Source of the DNA: CAZUQP01 sp964484285
GTDB taxonomy: Bacteria > Pseudomonadota > Gammaproteobacteria > DSM-16500
Assembly (NCBI GenBank): GCA_964484285.1
Contig: CAZAEO010000051.1
Coordinates: 1-15,188 of the forward strand
Direction: 5' to 3'
DNA length: 15,188 nt
The stretch's first letter is position 1, and each line of letters opens with the position of its first letter. The notes beneath the pieces were generated by a model that saw nothing but the letters and a program-made list of their open reading frames with translations, did not search any database and was not told the DNA's origin. A program made the translations under genes and the position numbers. Below are positions 7,763 to 15,188 of the stretch, piece by piece.

Positions 7763-8587
7763 ATGTTCAGTTGTGCTGTGTTTAGAAATCAAAAGGCTAT
7801 TGAAAGAACTTTTGTCTGTTTTACCCCTACCTATAAGAAAGTGATGGCATTAGAGGAGAAGGAGACTGATAGTAACCTTGTGCGCGAGTCTATTTCTAAT
7901 ATACGGCAATACATGAAAACATTAACGGGTGAAATAAGACTGTCTTTGAAAGATAGATTTCCTATTCATATTGCGATTCTAGAAGATCGTTTAAGCGAAG
8001 TGAGATGGTTTGTTCAGGGTATTGATGAGAGCCGTAAAAACAAAGATGATTTTGATTTATTATCTGTCTATATCAGGCTCTTGCATCAATTACGTTATGG
8101 GGCCATACCTTTTAGTAATTTGAAGAATATGCTTTCTTTAACACTGTCTTACATTAAGCTGGGAATAATAAAATTACATTCAGAAAAAGAACCAGATGAT
8201 TTTATTTGCTCTATTGGATACGAAATACCGAAAAAACCGGTGCTTGTTATCGATGTAGCCGGTATGCAACACTATCATGAAGAAGATAACATAAATAAAT
8301 GGTTTGCACAGTGTATACAATCGGGGCATATTCCGATTTCACCTTCCACTTCCGAAGAAATTCTTTCGATAGGAGAGGTTGATCAAGCTTATAAAGAACT
8401 TATCGATTTTTTTATGAGCATTTATCGTAAGGGTTTTGTTTATCACGAGAGATTTGTAAAAACAGGAAAAATGTCTAATCACAATCAAGAGACAAAAAAT
8501 TCTCATGCCTTCTTTCATTCTGCAAGAGTCGCATCGTCTTTCAAAGAAAATCAGCATGAAGAAATGAAGAAGCTATCTTTTACTTAA
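7763..8587 (+). CDS. Ankyrin-like protein with U-box-like domain, candidate ubiquitin-ligase effector
   Basis: This 274-residue protein has no signal peptide or membrane helix. Residues about 65-88 (RFPIHIAILEDRLSEVRWFV) read as one ankyrin helix pair. Residues about 145-218 follow the U-box pattern in order: DDFICSIGYEIPKKPV matches DxFLCPITxEIMxDPV without gaps, then G167 and Y171, INKWF (178-181) for the IxxWL helix, ISPST (192-196) for CPxT, and DQAYKELIDFF for the closing helix. U-box domains recruit E2 enzymes and confer ubiquitin ligase activity; Legionella LubX is a secreted example. There are small insertions after PV and around the GxxY, so the domain is diverged. The tail (ENQHEEMKKLSFT) has a Glu-rich stretch near the C-terminus, compatible with a Dot/Icm signal. 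The gene diverges from the PAS-LuxR regulator. The reading frame is certain; the domain call is moderate. Confidence 0.6.
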   Translation: MFSCAVFRNQKAIERTFVCFTPTYKKVMALEEKETDSNLVRESISNIRQYMKTLTGEIRLSLKDRFPIHIAILEDRLSEVRWFVQGIDESRKNKDDFDLLSVYIRLLHQLRYGAIPFSNLKNMLSLTLSYIKLGIIKLHSEKEPDDFICSIGYEIPKKPVLVIDVAGMQHYHEEDNINKWFAQCIQSGHIPISPSTSEEILSIGEVDQAYKELIDFFMSIYRKGFVYHERFVKTGKMSNHNQETKNSHAFFHSARVASSFKENQHEEMKKLSFT

Positions 8588-8620
8588 CTTAACTTAACTT
8601 AACTTAACTTAACTTAACTT
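8582..8620. repeat. AACTT pentanucleotide tandem repeat, seven full copies
   Basis: Seven exact AACTT units (8586-8620) follow a partial ACTT. The TAA stop of the U-box-like gene (8585-8587) is formed at the repeat's first junction, so changes in copy number downstream leave the protein unchanged. Confidence 0.95.
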
Positions 8621-8643
8621 ATGCAGTGATAAGCTTCAGTCAT

Positions 8644-8791
8644 GTCATTGCGAACCCTGCGTTTTTTGCAGGGTGTGGCAATCCAGGCAACTTTTTTCTG
8701 GATCGCCACGTCTTGCCACAAAAAACACAAGACTCGCGATGACAAAGCCGAGTTTCCCTGTTTTCTGCGAAAAACTGCGTAACATGAGTTA
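8644..8791. repeat. Cloverleaf palindromic intergenic element plus conserved tail
   Basis: An outer stem (8644-8653 with 8734-8743, ten pairs, one T:G) closes over three hairpins: 8654-8660/8668-8674 (7 bp, T-rich loop), 8675-8686/8698-8709 (12 bp, one mismatch) and 8710-8715/8728-8733 (6 bp). The ends GTCATTGCGA and TCGCGATGAC and the inner ATCCAG/CTGGAT resemble the dispersed palindromic repeats seen in many intracellular and aquatic bacteria. The tail 8744-8791 recurs inverted at the right edge of the window, so the mobile or repeated unit probably includes it. It lies between the convergent ends of the U-box-like gene and the SDR gene, and its hairpins could protect or end both transcripts. 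No protein is encoded. Confidence 0.85.
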
Positions 8792-8809
8792 CTTAAATTT
8801 GGAATTTTT

Positions 8810-9553
8810 TTAATTCGACCAGCCGCCGTCAATGACATGGATACTTCCTGTAGTGAATGCGGCTTCATCGGATGCAAGATAAACGGCGAGTGCAGCAATT
8901 TCTTCTGGTTTGCCTAGACGTCCAATCGGCTGGCGGGCGATAAATGCGTTGCGAACGGTATCATTATTGCCCTCTTGCGCGGCAATTCGATTCTCTAAGG
9001 AAGGCGTTTGAACAGTGCCAGGACAAATGGCATTGCAGCGAATCCCGTGTGCCACAAAATCAGCCGCGATAGATTTAGTCAAGCCAATCACAGCCGCTTT
9101 GGTTGTGCTATAGGCAAAACGATTGGAGACACCTTTAATGCTGGATGCAACGGACGCCATATTGATAATGTTAGCATGGCCTTTTTTCAGCATAGCCGGT
9201 AAAAATGCTTGGATCAGATGATACATCGATTTGACATTCAGGTTAAACGAAAAATCCCACTCTTTTTCCGTACATTCTAAAATGGTGCCATTTGCAACGA
9301 AACCTGCACAATTAAAAAGTATATCGAGTGCTCCTATTTCTACGCTAACTGTTTTGATTTCCGCTGTATTTGTCACATCTAATTTGCGTATCAGAATGTT
9401 TGGCATTTCTTTTTGCAAAGCATTTAATGCATGTTGATTAATGTCCGTTGCCCAAACAGTGGCACCTTCGCATGCGAAAGCAAGCGCGGTGGCTTTGCCA
9501 ATTCCTTGTGCTGCTGCAGTGACAAGCGCTATTTTATTTTTTAATCGCATCAC
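8810..9553 (-). CDS. SDR dehydrogenase, probable 2-keto-3-deoxy-L-fuconate dehydrogenase
   Basis: This 247-residue classical short-chain dehydrogenase has the cofactor motif TAAAQGIG (12-19), D37 after the second strand (favouring NAD+ over NADP+), NCAG (81-84) and the catalytic set S134, Y148 and K152 (YSTTK). The C-terminal part has CPGTVQTP and FTTGSIHVIDGGW. Overall style is close to the DHRS6-like group that includes 2-keto-3-deoxy-L-fuconate dehydrogenases, which oxidise the 4-hydroxyl to give the 2,4-diketo acid. Substrate is inferred from the dehydratase 2 kb away and the adjacent sugar transporter gene. The start is either GTG (9553), 7 bases after AGGAG, or ATG (9550), which overlaps the transporter's TGA as TGATG. 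Either way the two genes are translationally coupled. It is the last gene of the minus-strand run. Confidence 0.82.
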   Translation of the reverse strand: MMRLKNKIALVTAAAQGIGKATALAFACEGATVWATDINQHALNALQKEMPNILIRKLDVTNTAEIKTVSVEIGALDILFNCAGFVANGTILECTEKEWDFSFNLNVKSMYHLIQAFLPAMLKKGHANIINMASVASSIKGVSNRFAYSTTKAAVIGLTKSIAADFVAHGIRCNAICPGTVQTPSLENRIAAQEGNNDTVRNAFIARQPIGRLGKPEEIAALAVYLASDEAAFTTGSIHVIDGGWSN

Positions 9554-10917
9554 GCAGGTTCTCCTAATGCTCTACAGGGAATGTTTGATAATACATTCCG
9601 CTCAATTTGCTCTAAAGTAGCGCTTTTGGTTTCGGGAATATAAAAATAAAACGTTAACCATGCTGCAACCGTTATTACAAAAAAAGCACTAAACAAATGG
9701 GAAACGCCAAGATGCTTGATAATGACAGGTACTAATGCCGCCACAATCACATTAGCGCCCCAATTAAAGGCAACTGAAATGCCCATGCCTAAGCCGCGTA
9801 CGCGCAATGGAAAGACCTCTGCTGGAATGAGAAAACAGGCAGGTCCAATGCTAATGCCATGGAACGCCATAAAAACAATAGCGCTAATTAAGAAAATCCA
9901 CCCTAATGCCAATGAATTTGTTACATAAGTAAATGCAAATATGATGCAAAGTAAAGTGATTAAAATTCCAAATGTGCCAATCAAGAGTGGTTTTTTTCGT
10001 CCAATGCGATCGATAAAAAATAAAGATGAAATTGTAGAAAGCACTAACATTAAACCTATGAACATGGTGTAGAACGTCGCAGTGGAAGGTGATGCAAAAC
10101 CTGTTTGTTGAAAAATAGTAGGAGCATAATAATTAAATGCGTTGATGCCGACAGTTTGCGTAAAAAAACTGACTGCCGCACCAATGAAAATGACTTTTAA
10201 ATAGCGTTTTTGTTGAAAGAGCATTTTAAGAGAGAAGTGCTCTTTGTTCATCGTTTCTTGAATGTCTTTTGCTTTCTCATCAGCGGATTGTTGTGAGTAC
10301 AGCATGTGCAGAATATCTTTAGCTTGTTTGATTCGGTTTTTTGCAATGAGCCAGCGTGGACTTTCAGGAATAAAGAAGACAGCGATAGCTAAGATAACGG
10401 CAGGGATGATGCCTAATCCTATCATAAGACGCCAATTGCCAGAATGTGAATAAGCAAAAGCCAATACAAATGAAAGAAACACACCTAATTGAATAAAAAC
10501 CACAAACAAATTGACTAACCAACCACGATGTTTTTCGTCAGCTAGCTCTGAAGCATAGACGGGAGCTGCGGATGATCCGATTCCAATCGCAATACCTAAA
10601 ATCAAACGGCCAATAATTAAAAACAAAACAGTGTATGCGAATGCACACAAGAGTGAGCCTGCGATAAATGTCATAGCGGTTAACCATAATGTTTTTTTAC
10701 GTCCGAATACATCACTGACTTTGCCGCTGATTGCGGATGATAACAAAGCCCCTAAAGGTACCATCGCAACCAGCCAGCCTTGCTCGCTTGCTGACATAGA
10801 AAATGCTTTATTAATAAATAATAATGCGCCAGCAATAATGCCCGCATCGTAGCCGAATAATAAACCGGATAAAGCAGAGCAGGTGGCGATAATAATAAGG
10901 CGGTGGTTTGGGGTCAT
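9550..10917 (-). CDS. MFS sugar:H+ symporter, sugar porter family
   Basis: This 455-residue inner-membrane transporter has 12 predicted helices and the sugar-porter signatures: GKVSDVFGRKK (65-75), PESPRWL (184-190) ending the first half, QTVGINAFNYYAPTIF (254-269) in the substrate-binding helix 7, the repeat DRIGRKK (303-309), PAEVFPLRVRG (365-375) and PETKS (428-432). This family (XylE, GalP, AraE) takes up pentoses and hexoses by proton symport. It is not FucP-like, so fucose specificity is inferred only from the linked SDR and nearby dehydratase. It starts 32 bases after parC on the same strand without a strong ribosome-binding site, suggesting dependence on upstream translation or a shared transcript. 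Its stop overlaps the SDR start. Confidence 0.9.
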   Translation of the reverse strand: MTPNHRLIIIATCSALSGLLFGYDAGIIAGALLFINKAFSMSASEQGWLVAMVPLGALLSSAISGKVSDVFGRKKTLWLTAMTFIAGSLLCAFAYTVLFLIIGRLILGIAIGIGSSAAPVYASELADEKHRGWLVNLFVVFIQLGVFLSFVLAFAYSHSGNWRLMIGLGIIPAVILAIAVFFIPESPRWLIAKNRIKQAKDILHMLYSQQSADEKAKDIQETMNKEHFSLKMLFQQKRYLKVIFIGAAVSFFTQTVGINAFNYYAPTIFQQTGFASPSTATFYTMFIGLMLVLSTISSLFFIDRIGRKKPLLIGTFGILITLLCIIFAFTYVTNSLALGWIFLISAIVFMAFHGISIGPACFLIPAEVFPLRVRGLGMGISVAFNWGANVIVAALVPVIIKHLGVSHLFSAFFVITVAAWLTFYFYIPETKSATLEQIERNVLSNIPCRALGEPA

Positions 10918-10949
10918 GGCAAAGTTCTCAGTATGAGGTTCTTCTATTT

Positions 10950-13190
10950 TTAAAGGGACGGTGTTTCTCCTCTCAATGAGTCCACTTTTTGCATTGCTCT
11001 TGGCAATTTCAATCCGCGGCGGCCACGTTCACCGACATAGTGTTGCCAATCGGTCGGTTTTAATTTTAATTGTTTATTGCCCGCAGTGATAATTAATAAT
11101 TGGCTCTCAGTCAATACGGCAATATCAACTAAAAATTCTTCGCGCGTTATCACGCGACTGCCAGGAATACTTACTATTTTATTTCCTTTTCCTTTTGCAA
11201 GTTCGGGCAATTCTTTTAATGGAAAAATGAGTAAATGTCCGGTGTTGGTCGCTGCGGCAAGTAAATCGGTTTCTGAATTGTTGATTGAGCGTGGCTGTAA
11301 TGGTTTGGAACCTTTAGGTAAATTCAGTAATGCTTTACCGTTTTTGTTTTTACTATAGAGCTCTTCTGTTTTGACAATAAAACCATAACCTGCATCTGAG
11401 GCAATCAAGAATTTTTGTTCGCTATCACCTACTATCACAGCAACAAATTGAGCATTCGGTGGAGGGCTTAAACGTCCTGTGAGTGGTTCGCCTTGTCCGC
11501 GAACAGAAGGCAGCGTGTGTGTTGGTAATGAATAAATACGTCCGGTTGAATCTAAAAGGAGGGTGGGTTGATTGCTTTTGCCTTTTGCTTCCGAGAGAAA
11601 GGTGTCGCCTGCTTTGTAACTTACATTTTGCAGATCAATATCATGTCCTTTAGCGGCACGTATCCAGCCCATTTGTGACAAAATGACTGTCACGGATTCG
11701 GTTGGCAACATTTCTGTTTCGCGGATGGCTTGTGCTTCTTGCCGTTTAACAAGAGGGGAGCGGCGAACATCGCCAAATTTTTCGTTATCAGTTTCTAATT
11801 CATGCCGCACAAGTTTTTTTAATCGTGCTTTTGATGCAAGCGTTTTTTCAATGTCTTCTTGTTCTGCGGCTAAATCTTTTTGTTCCTTTTTAATTTGCAT
11901 CTCTTCCAGGCGAGCAAGATGACGTAATTTAATTTCTAAAATGGCTTCAACTTGCTCCTCGCTTAATTTGAAACGTTTCATCAATTTTGTTTTTGGATCA
12001 TCTTCTTTTCGAATAATATCAATGACTTCATCTAAGTTAAGATAAGCGATTAATAAACCTGCTAAAATGTGTAAACGATGAATGACATTGTCTAAGCGAT
12101 ATTGCAGGCGGCGTTTTACTGTAGTTAAGCGATACTCTAACCATTCTGTTAAAATTTCCAATAAGTTTTTGACTTGAGGGCGACCATTTAAGCCAATCAT
12201 GTTTAAGTTGACGCGATAACTGCGTTCTAAATCAGTTGTCGCAAATAAATGAGCCATTAATGGCTCGATATCAACACGATTGGAGCGTGGTATGATGATT
12301 AATCGCGTAGGATTTTCATGGTCGGATTCATCACGCAAATCAGATACTAATGTTAATTTTTTATTTTGCATTTGTTCTGCAATTTGTTCTAGTACTTTGG
12401 CGCCAGAAACTTGATAAGGCAAAGCAGTAATCACAATTTCATCTTCTTCCATCGTGTAAACAGCGCGCATTCGTAATGAACCATTCCCTGTGCGATACAT
12501 ATCAATTAAGTCATGAGCGGGCGTGATGATTTCCGCTTCCGTTGGAAAATCAGGCGCAGGAACAAATTTGCAAATATCTTTTAATGTGGCATCAGGATTG
12601 TCGAGTAAGTGAATCAATGCATTGACGACTTCACTTAAATTGTGTGGCGGAATATCAGTTGCCATTCCAACTGCAATGCCTGTTGTGCCATTCAGTAATA
12701 CATTAGGTAAACGCGCAGGTAATAAAGCAGGTTCTTGTAGTGTGCCATCAAAATTAGGTGCCCAATCTACTGTGCCTTGTCCCAGTTCTGCTAATAATAC
12801 GTCAGCGTAGGCGGATAATCGCGATTCTGTGTAACGCATCGCAGCAAATGATTTAGGATCATCTGGCGATCCCCAATTTCCTTGTCCCTCAACGAGAGGA
12901 TAGCGATAGGAAAAAGGTTGTGCCATCAGCACCATGGCTTCATAACAAGCCATGTCGCCATGCGGATGAAACTTACCTAACACATCACCTACGGTACGTG
13001 CTGATTTTTTAAATTTGGCTGTCGCTTTTAATCCTAATTCAGACATAGCGTAAATAATGCGTCGTTGCACGGGCTTTAAGCCATCGCTAATGTGCGGTAA
13101 TGCACGGTCTAAGATGACGTACATCGAATAATCGAGATATGCTTTTTCAGTAAAGTCTTTCAGCGGCATGTGTTCAGTTGTGACGGTCAT
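10950..13190 (-). CDS. parC: DNA topoisomerase IV subunit A
   Basis: ParC is the breakage-reunion subunit of topoisomerase IV, which unlinks daughter chromosomes. The 746-residue length and N-terminus (MPLKDFTEKAYLDYSMYVILDRALPHI region) fit ParC, not the longer GyrA. The catalytic tyrosine is Y120 in AAMRYTESRLS. The C-terminal pinwheel (about 500-735) is of the short ParC type and ends with a GRRGLKL motif. In the quinolone-determining region the sequence is HPHGDMACYE: E84 is conserved but position 80, normally Ser, is Met. The start has AAGG 8 bases upstream and lies 28 bp behind parE, so the two subunits are co-transcribed. Confidence 0.97.
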   Translation of the reverse strand: MTVTTEHMPLKDFTEKAYLDYSMYVILDRALPHISDGLKPVQRRIIYAMSELGLKATAKFKKSARTVGDVLGKFHPHGDMACYEAMVLMAQPFSYRYPLVEGQGNWGSPDDPKSFAAMRYTESRLSAYADVLLAELGQGTVDWAPNFDGTLQEPALLPARLPNVLLNGTTGIAVGMATDIPPHNLSEVVNALIHLLDNPDATLKDICKFVPAPDFPTEAEIITPAHDLIDMYRTGNGSLRMRAVYTMEEDEIVITALPYQVSGAKVLEQIAEQMQNKKLTLVSDLRDESDHENPTRLIIIPRSNRVDIEPLMAHLFATTDLERSYRVNLNMIGLNGRPQVKNLLEILTEWLEYRLTTVKRRLQYRLDNVIHRLHILAGLLIAYLNLDEVIDIIRKEDDPKTKLMKRFKLSEEQVEAILEIKLRHLARLEEMQIKKEQKDLAAEQEDIEKTLASKARLKKLVRHELETDNEKFGDVRRSPLVKRQEAQAIRETEMLPTESVTVILSQMGWIRAAKGHDIDLQNVSYKAGDTFLSEAKGKSNQPTLLLDSTGRIYSLPTHTLPSVRGQGEPLTGRLSPPPNAQFVAVIVGDSEQKFLIASDAGYGFIVKTEELYSKNKNGKALLNLPKGSKPLQPRSINNSETDLLAAATNTGHLLIFPLKELPELAKGKGNKIVSIPGSRVITREEFLVDIAVLTESQLLIITAGNKQLKLKPTDWQHYVGERGRRGLKLPRAMQKVDSLRGETPSL

Positions 13191-13218
13191 GTGATAGCCT
13201 TGATAATGATAATAAAAA

Positions 13219-15111
13219 TTAACCTACGTCCGCTAAATTCCCTTTTTTCTCTAACCAGTTTTTCCGATCGTGCGCGCGTTTTTTCGCAAGTAACATATCT
13301 AACATTTTATCTGTATCATCGTGTTCTTTGATGGTCAGTTGTACCAAGCGTCGCGTTTCAGGATCCATGGTTGTTTCGCGTAATTGCAGTGGATTCATTT
13401 CACCTAATCCTTTAAAACGCAGTACATTCACTTTACCTTTTTTGTTTTCTGCCGTAATGCGATCCAAAATGCCTTGTTTTTCTGCATCGTCTAAAGCGTA
13501 ATAAATTTCTTTGCCATGATCAACGCGATAGAGTGGCGGCATGGCTACATGGACGTGACCCGCCATCACCAATGGCCGAAAATGTTTGACAAACAATGCG
13601 CAAAGAAGTGTTGCAATATGCGAGCCATCAGAATCTGCATCGGCTAAGATGCAGATTTTTCCGTAACGTAATGCAGATAAATCTTTGCTACCAGGTTCAA
13701 CGCCAATCGCGACAGAAATATCGTGAATTTCTTGCGAGGCTAATACTTGTGTTGATTCTACTTCCCACGTATTTAGAATTTTGCCACGCAATGGCATAAT
13801 CGCTTGGAATTCGCGATTGCGTGCTTGTTTGGCAGAACCGCCAGCGGAATCACCTTCTACTAAAAATAGTTCAGTCCGTTTGACATCTTGCAATGAACAA
13901 TCGACTAATTTTCCAGGGAGCGCAGGCCCAGTCGTCACTTTTTTACGAATGACTGTTTGGGCGGCTTTCATACGTTTTTGTGCATTGCTGATAGCAAGAT
14001 TAGCAAGCGCTTCACCCAACGCAACATTTTGGTTTAACCATAAGCTAAACGTATCTTTCGCAACGCCAGAAACAAAACTTGCACATTCGCGAGAAGATAA
14101 GCGTTCTTTTGTTTGGCCGGAGAACTGCGGGTCTTGCAGTTTTACCGAGATAATGTAAGCGCATCGATCCCATACATCTTCCGGAGCTAATTTGATGCCG
14201 CGCGGCAACAAAGTACGAAATTCGCAAAATTCACGTAATGCTTCAAGCAAACCTAAGCGCAAGCCGTTGACATGTGTGCCGCCTTGAGGTGTTGGAATCA
14301 AATTCACATAACTTTCTGCAATGACATCACCGTCTTCAGGCAACCAAACTGCAGCCCAGTCAACCGTTTCTTTGTTGCCAGTGAATGACCCGACAAAAGG
14401 TTCTTCAGGCAAATGCTCCACATTGCCTACGGCTTCCAGCAGATAATTGGGTAAACCGTTTTCATAGTGCCATTCCTCAGTGCTATTTGTGTGTTCATCA
14501 TAAAAAGAAACATGCAGTCCAGGGCATAATACGGCTTTTGCTCGTAGCACATGTTTGAGTTTGTTAATGACAAAGTGTTTGGTGTCAAAGTATTTTTCAT
14601 TGGGTGAAAAACGGATGCTAGTGCCAGTTTCACGTTTATTCGTTGTGCCAATTTTTTTGAGATCAGATGTTTTTTCACCGTCTTTAAATTGAATTTGATA
14701 AAGAAAACCCTCACGTTTAATTTTTACATCCATCTGTTTTGATAACGCATTGACGACGGAAATTCCTACGCCATGTAGTCCACCTGAAAAGCGATATTGC
14801 TTATTGGAAAATTTAGCGCCGCTGTGCAATTTAGTCAGAATCAATTCAACGCCGCTCAAGCCTTCTTCTGGATGAATATCTACCGGCATGCCGCGTCCAT
14901 CATCAGTGACTTCGAGAGAGCCGTCTTTATAAAGAGTCACTTGTAACGAAGTTGCATGCCCTTCCATTGCCTCGTCAACGCTGTTATCGATGGCTTCGCG
15001 TGCTAAGTGGTTTGGGCTGGTGGTATCAGTGTACATGCCGGGTCGGCGTCGTACAGGGTCGAGGCCACTTAATACTTCGATGGATTCGGCGGTATATTGA
15101 TTTTTTACCAT
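13219..15111 (-). CDS. parE: DNA topoisomerase IV subunit B
   Basis: ParE is the ATPase subunit of topoisomerase IV. The 630-residue length matches gammaproteobacterial ParE. Visible are the GHKL ATP site (EAIDNSVDEA 39-48, DDGRGMPV 70-77, GGLHGVGISVVNAL 110-123), the QTK loop (333-335) that contacts the ATP phosphate, and the Toprim domain with EGDSAGG (419-425), PLRGKILNTWE (440-450) and DADSDGSH (491-498) binding Mg2+. The C-terminus (LAKKRAHDRKNWLEKKG) is typical. I saw no ParE quinolone-resistance change. The ribosome-binding site is weak (GAG about 12 bases upstream). The gene begins only 23 bp from an inverted repeat copy, so its promoter must lie within or beyond that repeat. Confidence 0.97.
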   Translation of the reverse strand: MVKNQYTAESIEVLSGLDPVRRRPGMYTDTTSPNHLAREAIDNSVDEAMEGHATSLQVTLYKDGSLEVTDDGRGMPVDIHPEEGLSGVELILTKLHSGAKFSNKQYRFSGGLHGVGISVVNALSKQMDVKIKREGFLYQIQFKDGEKTSDLKKIGTTNKRETGTSIRFSPNEKYFDTKHFVINKLKHVLRAKAVLCPGLHVSFYDEHTNSTEEWHYENGLPNYLLEAVGNVEHLPEEPFVGSFTGNKETVDWAAVWLPEDGDVIAESYVNLIPTPQGGTHVNGLRLGLLEALREFCEFRTLLPRGIKLAPEDVWDRCAYIISVKLQDPQFSGQTKERLSSRECASFVSGVAKDTFSLWLNQNVALGEALANLAISNAQKRMKAAQTVIRKKVTTGPALPGKLVDCSLQDVKRTELFLVEGDSAGGSAKQARNREFQAIMPLRGKILNTWEVESTQVLASQEIHDISVAIGVEPGSKDLSALRYGKICILADADSDGSHIATLLCALFVKHFRPLVMAGHVHVAMPPLYRVDHGKEIYYALDDAEKQGILDRITAENKKGKVNVLRFKGLGEMNPLQLRETTMDPETRRLVQLTIKEHDDTDKMLDMLLAKKRAHDRKNWLEKKGNLADVG

Positions 15112-15134
15112 AGTTTTATGCTCATTTTTGTCAT

Positions 15135-15188
15135 TAACTCATGTTACGCAGTTTTTCGCAGAAAAACATGGAAACTCGGCTTTGTCAT
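15135..15188. repeat. Inverted, edge-truncated copy of the palindromic element tail
   Basis: Reverse-complemented, 15188-15135 matches 8739-8791 almost exactly, with one substitution and one extra T in about 53 bases. It begins with the end of the cloverleaf outer stem (ATGAC) and runs to GAGTTA. The rest of the element would lie beyond the window. Confidence 0.9.

Noticed and set aside
8582..8620. The AACTT array as a phase-variation switch.
   Set aside because: The stop codon lies at the first unit, so slippage cannot shift the upstream frame, and no downstream gene starts near it.
8655..8715. Hairpins in the palindromic element as a classical intrinsic terminator.
   Set aside because: The T-runs lie in the loops, not directly after a GC-rich stem, so termination is possible but not the standard form.
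8644..8743. The cloverleaf as a tRNA or tRNA-like gene.
   Set aside because: Stem and loop lengths do not match tRNA arms, and no T-arm or anticodon-loop features are present.
8614..8898. 94-residue minus-strand ORF across the palindromic element.
   Set aside because: It is the conceptual translation of repeat DNA plus the end of the SDR gene in another frame; such ORFs are often misannotated as hypothetical proteins.
10950..13190. The type II topoisomerase A subunit as GyrA.
   Set aside because: The length (746 residues), the short C-terminal domain and the adjacent ParE identify ParC.
13781..14158. Plus-strand ORF of 125 codons inside parE, and similar ORFs inside parC, the transporter and SDR genes.
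   Set aside because: They are shadows of well-supported genes on the other strand, with no family features or proper start signals.

Overview
The window looks like part of a gammaproteobacterial chromosome, most likely from the order Legionellales (Coxiella/Legionella/Aquicella-like, host-associated). Three things point there: AT-rich DNA with gammaproteobacterial ParC and ParE, large ankyrin-type proteins that resemble type IV secretion effectors, and a PmrA-box-like promoter in front of one of them. This placement is inference; no rRNA or other marker gene is present.

Layout. 1-259: leader with a PmrA-box-like site (150-169). 260-4447 (+): a 1395-residue ankyrin-repeat protein with an F-box-like motif and an acidic, Ser/Gln-rich tail. 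Only 8 bp away, on the opposite strand, ends a three-gene minus-strand run: a PAS-LuxR regulator (7603-6872), an L-fuconate dehydratase (6752-5439) and an aldo/keto reductase of the L-fucose dehydrogenase type (5463-4456, overlapping the dehydratase by 25 bp). Divergent from the regulator is a 274-residue protein (7763-8587, +) with one ankyrin-like helix pair and a segment that reads as a U-box, the ubiquitin-ligase fold. Its stop codon lies in a pentanucleotide tandem repeat, followed by a 100-bp cloverleaf palindromic element with a conserved tail (8644-8791). From the right edge a second minus-strand run reads parE, parC, a sugar-porter MFS transporter and a short-chain dehydrogenase, with gaps of 28, 32 and about 0 bp. 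The window ends inside an inverted second copy of the repeat tail.

How the genes work together (inference). Transporter, sugar dehydrogenase, L-fuconate dehydratase and SDR are consistent with uptake and non-phosphorylative oxidation of L-fucose or a related aldose (such as D-arabinose or L-galactose) towards 2,4-diketo acids. The lactonase and the final hydrolase or aldolase are not here. The pathway is split in two, one half behind a PAS-LuxR regulator and the other behind the topoisomerase IV genes, with a candidate ubiquitin-ligase effector between. Together with the large ankyrin protein, the window mixes host manipulation (possible F-box and U-box proteins) with use of a sugar common on eukaryotic glycans. 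All catalytic residues of the dehydratase are visible. The effector assignments rest on motif reading and are much less certain.
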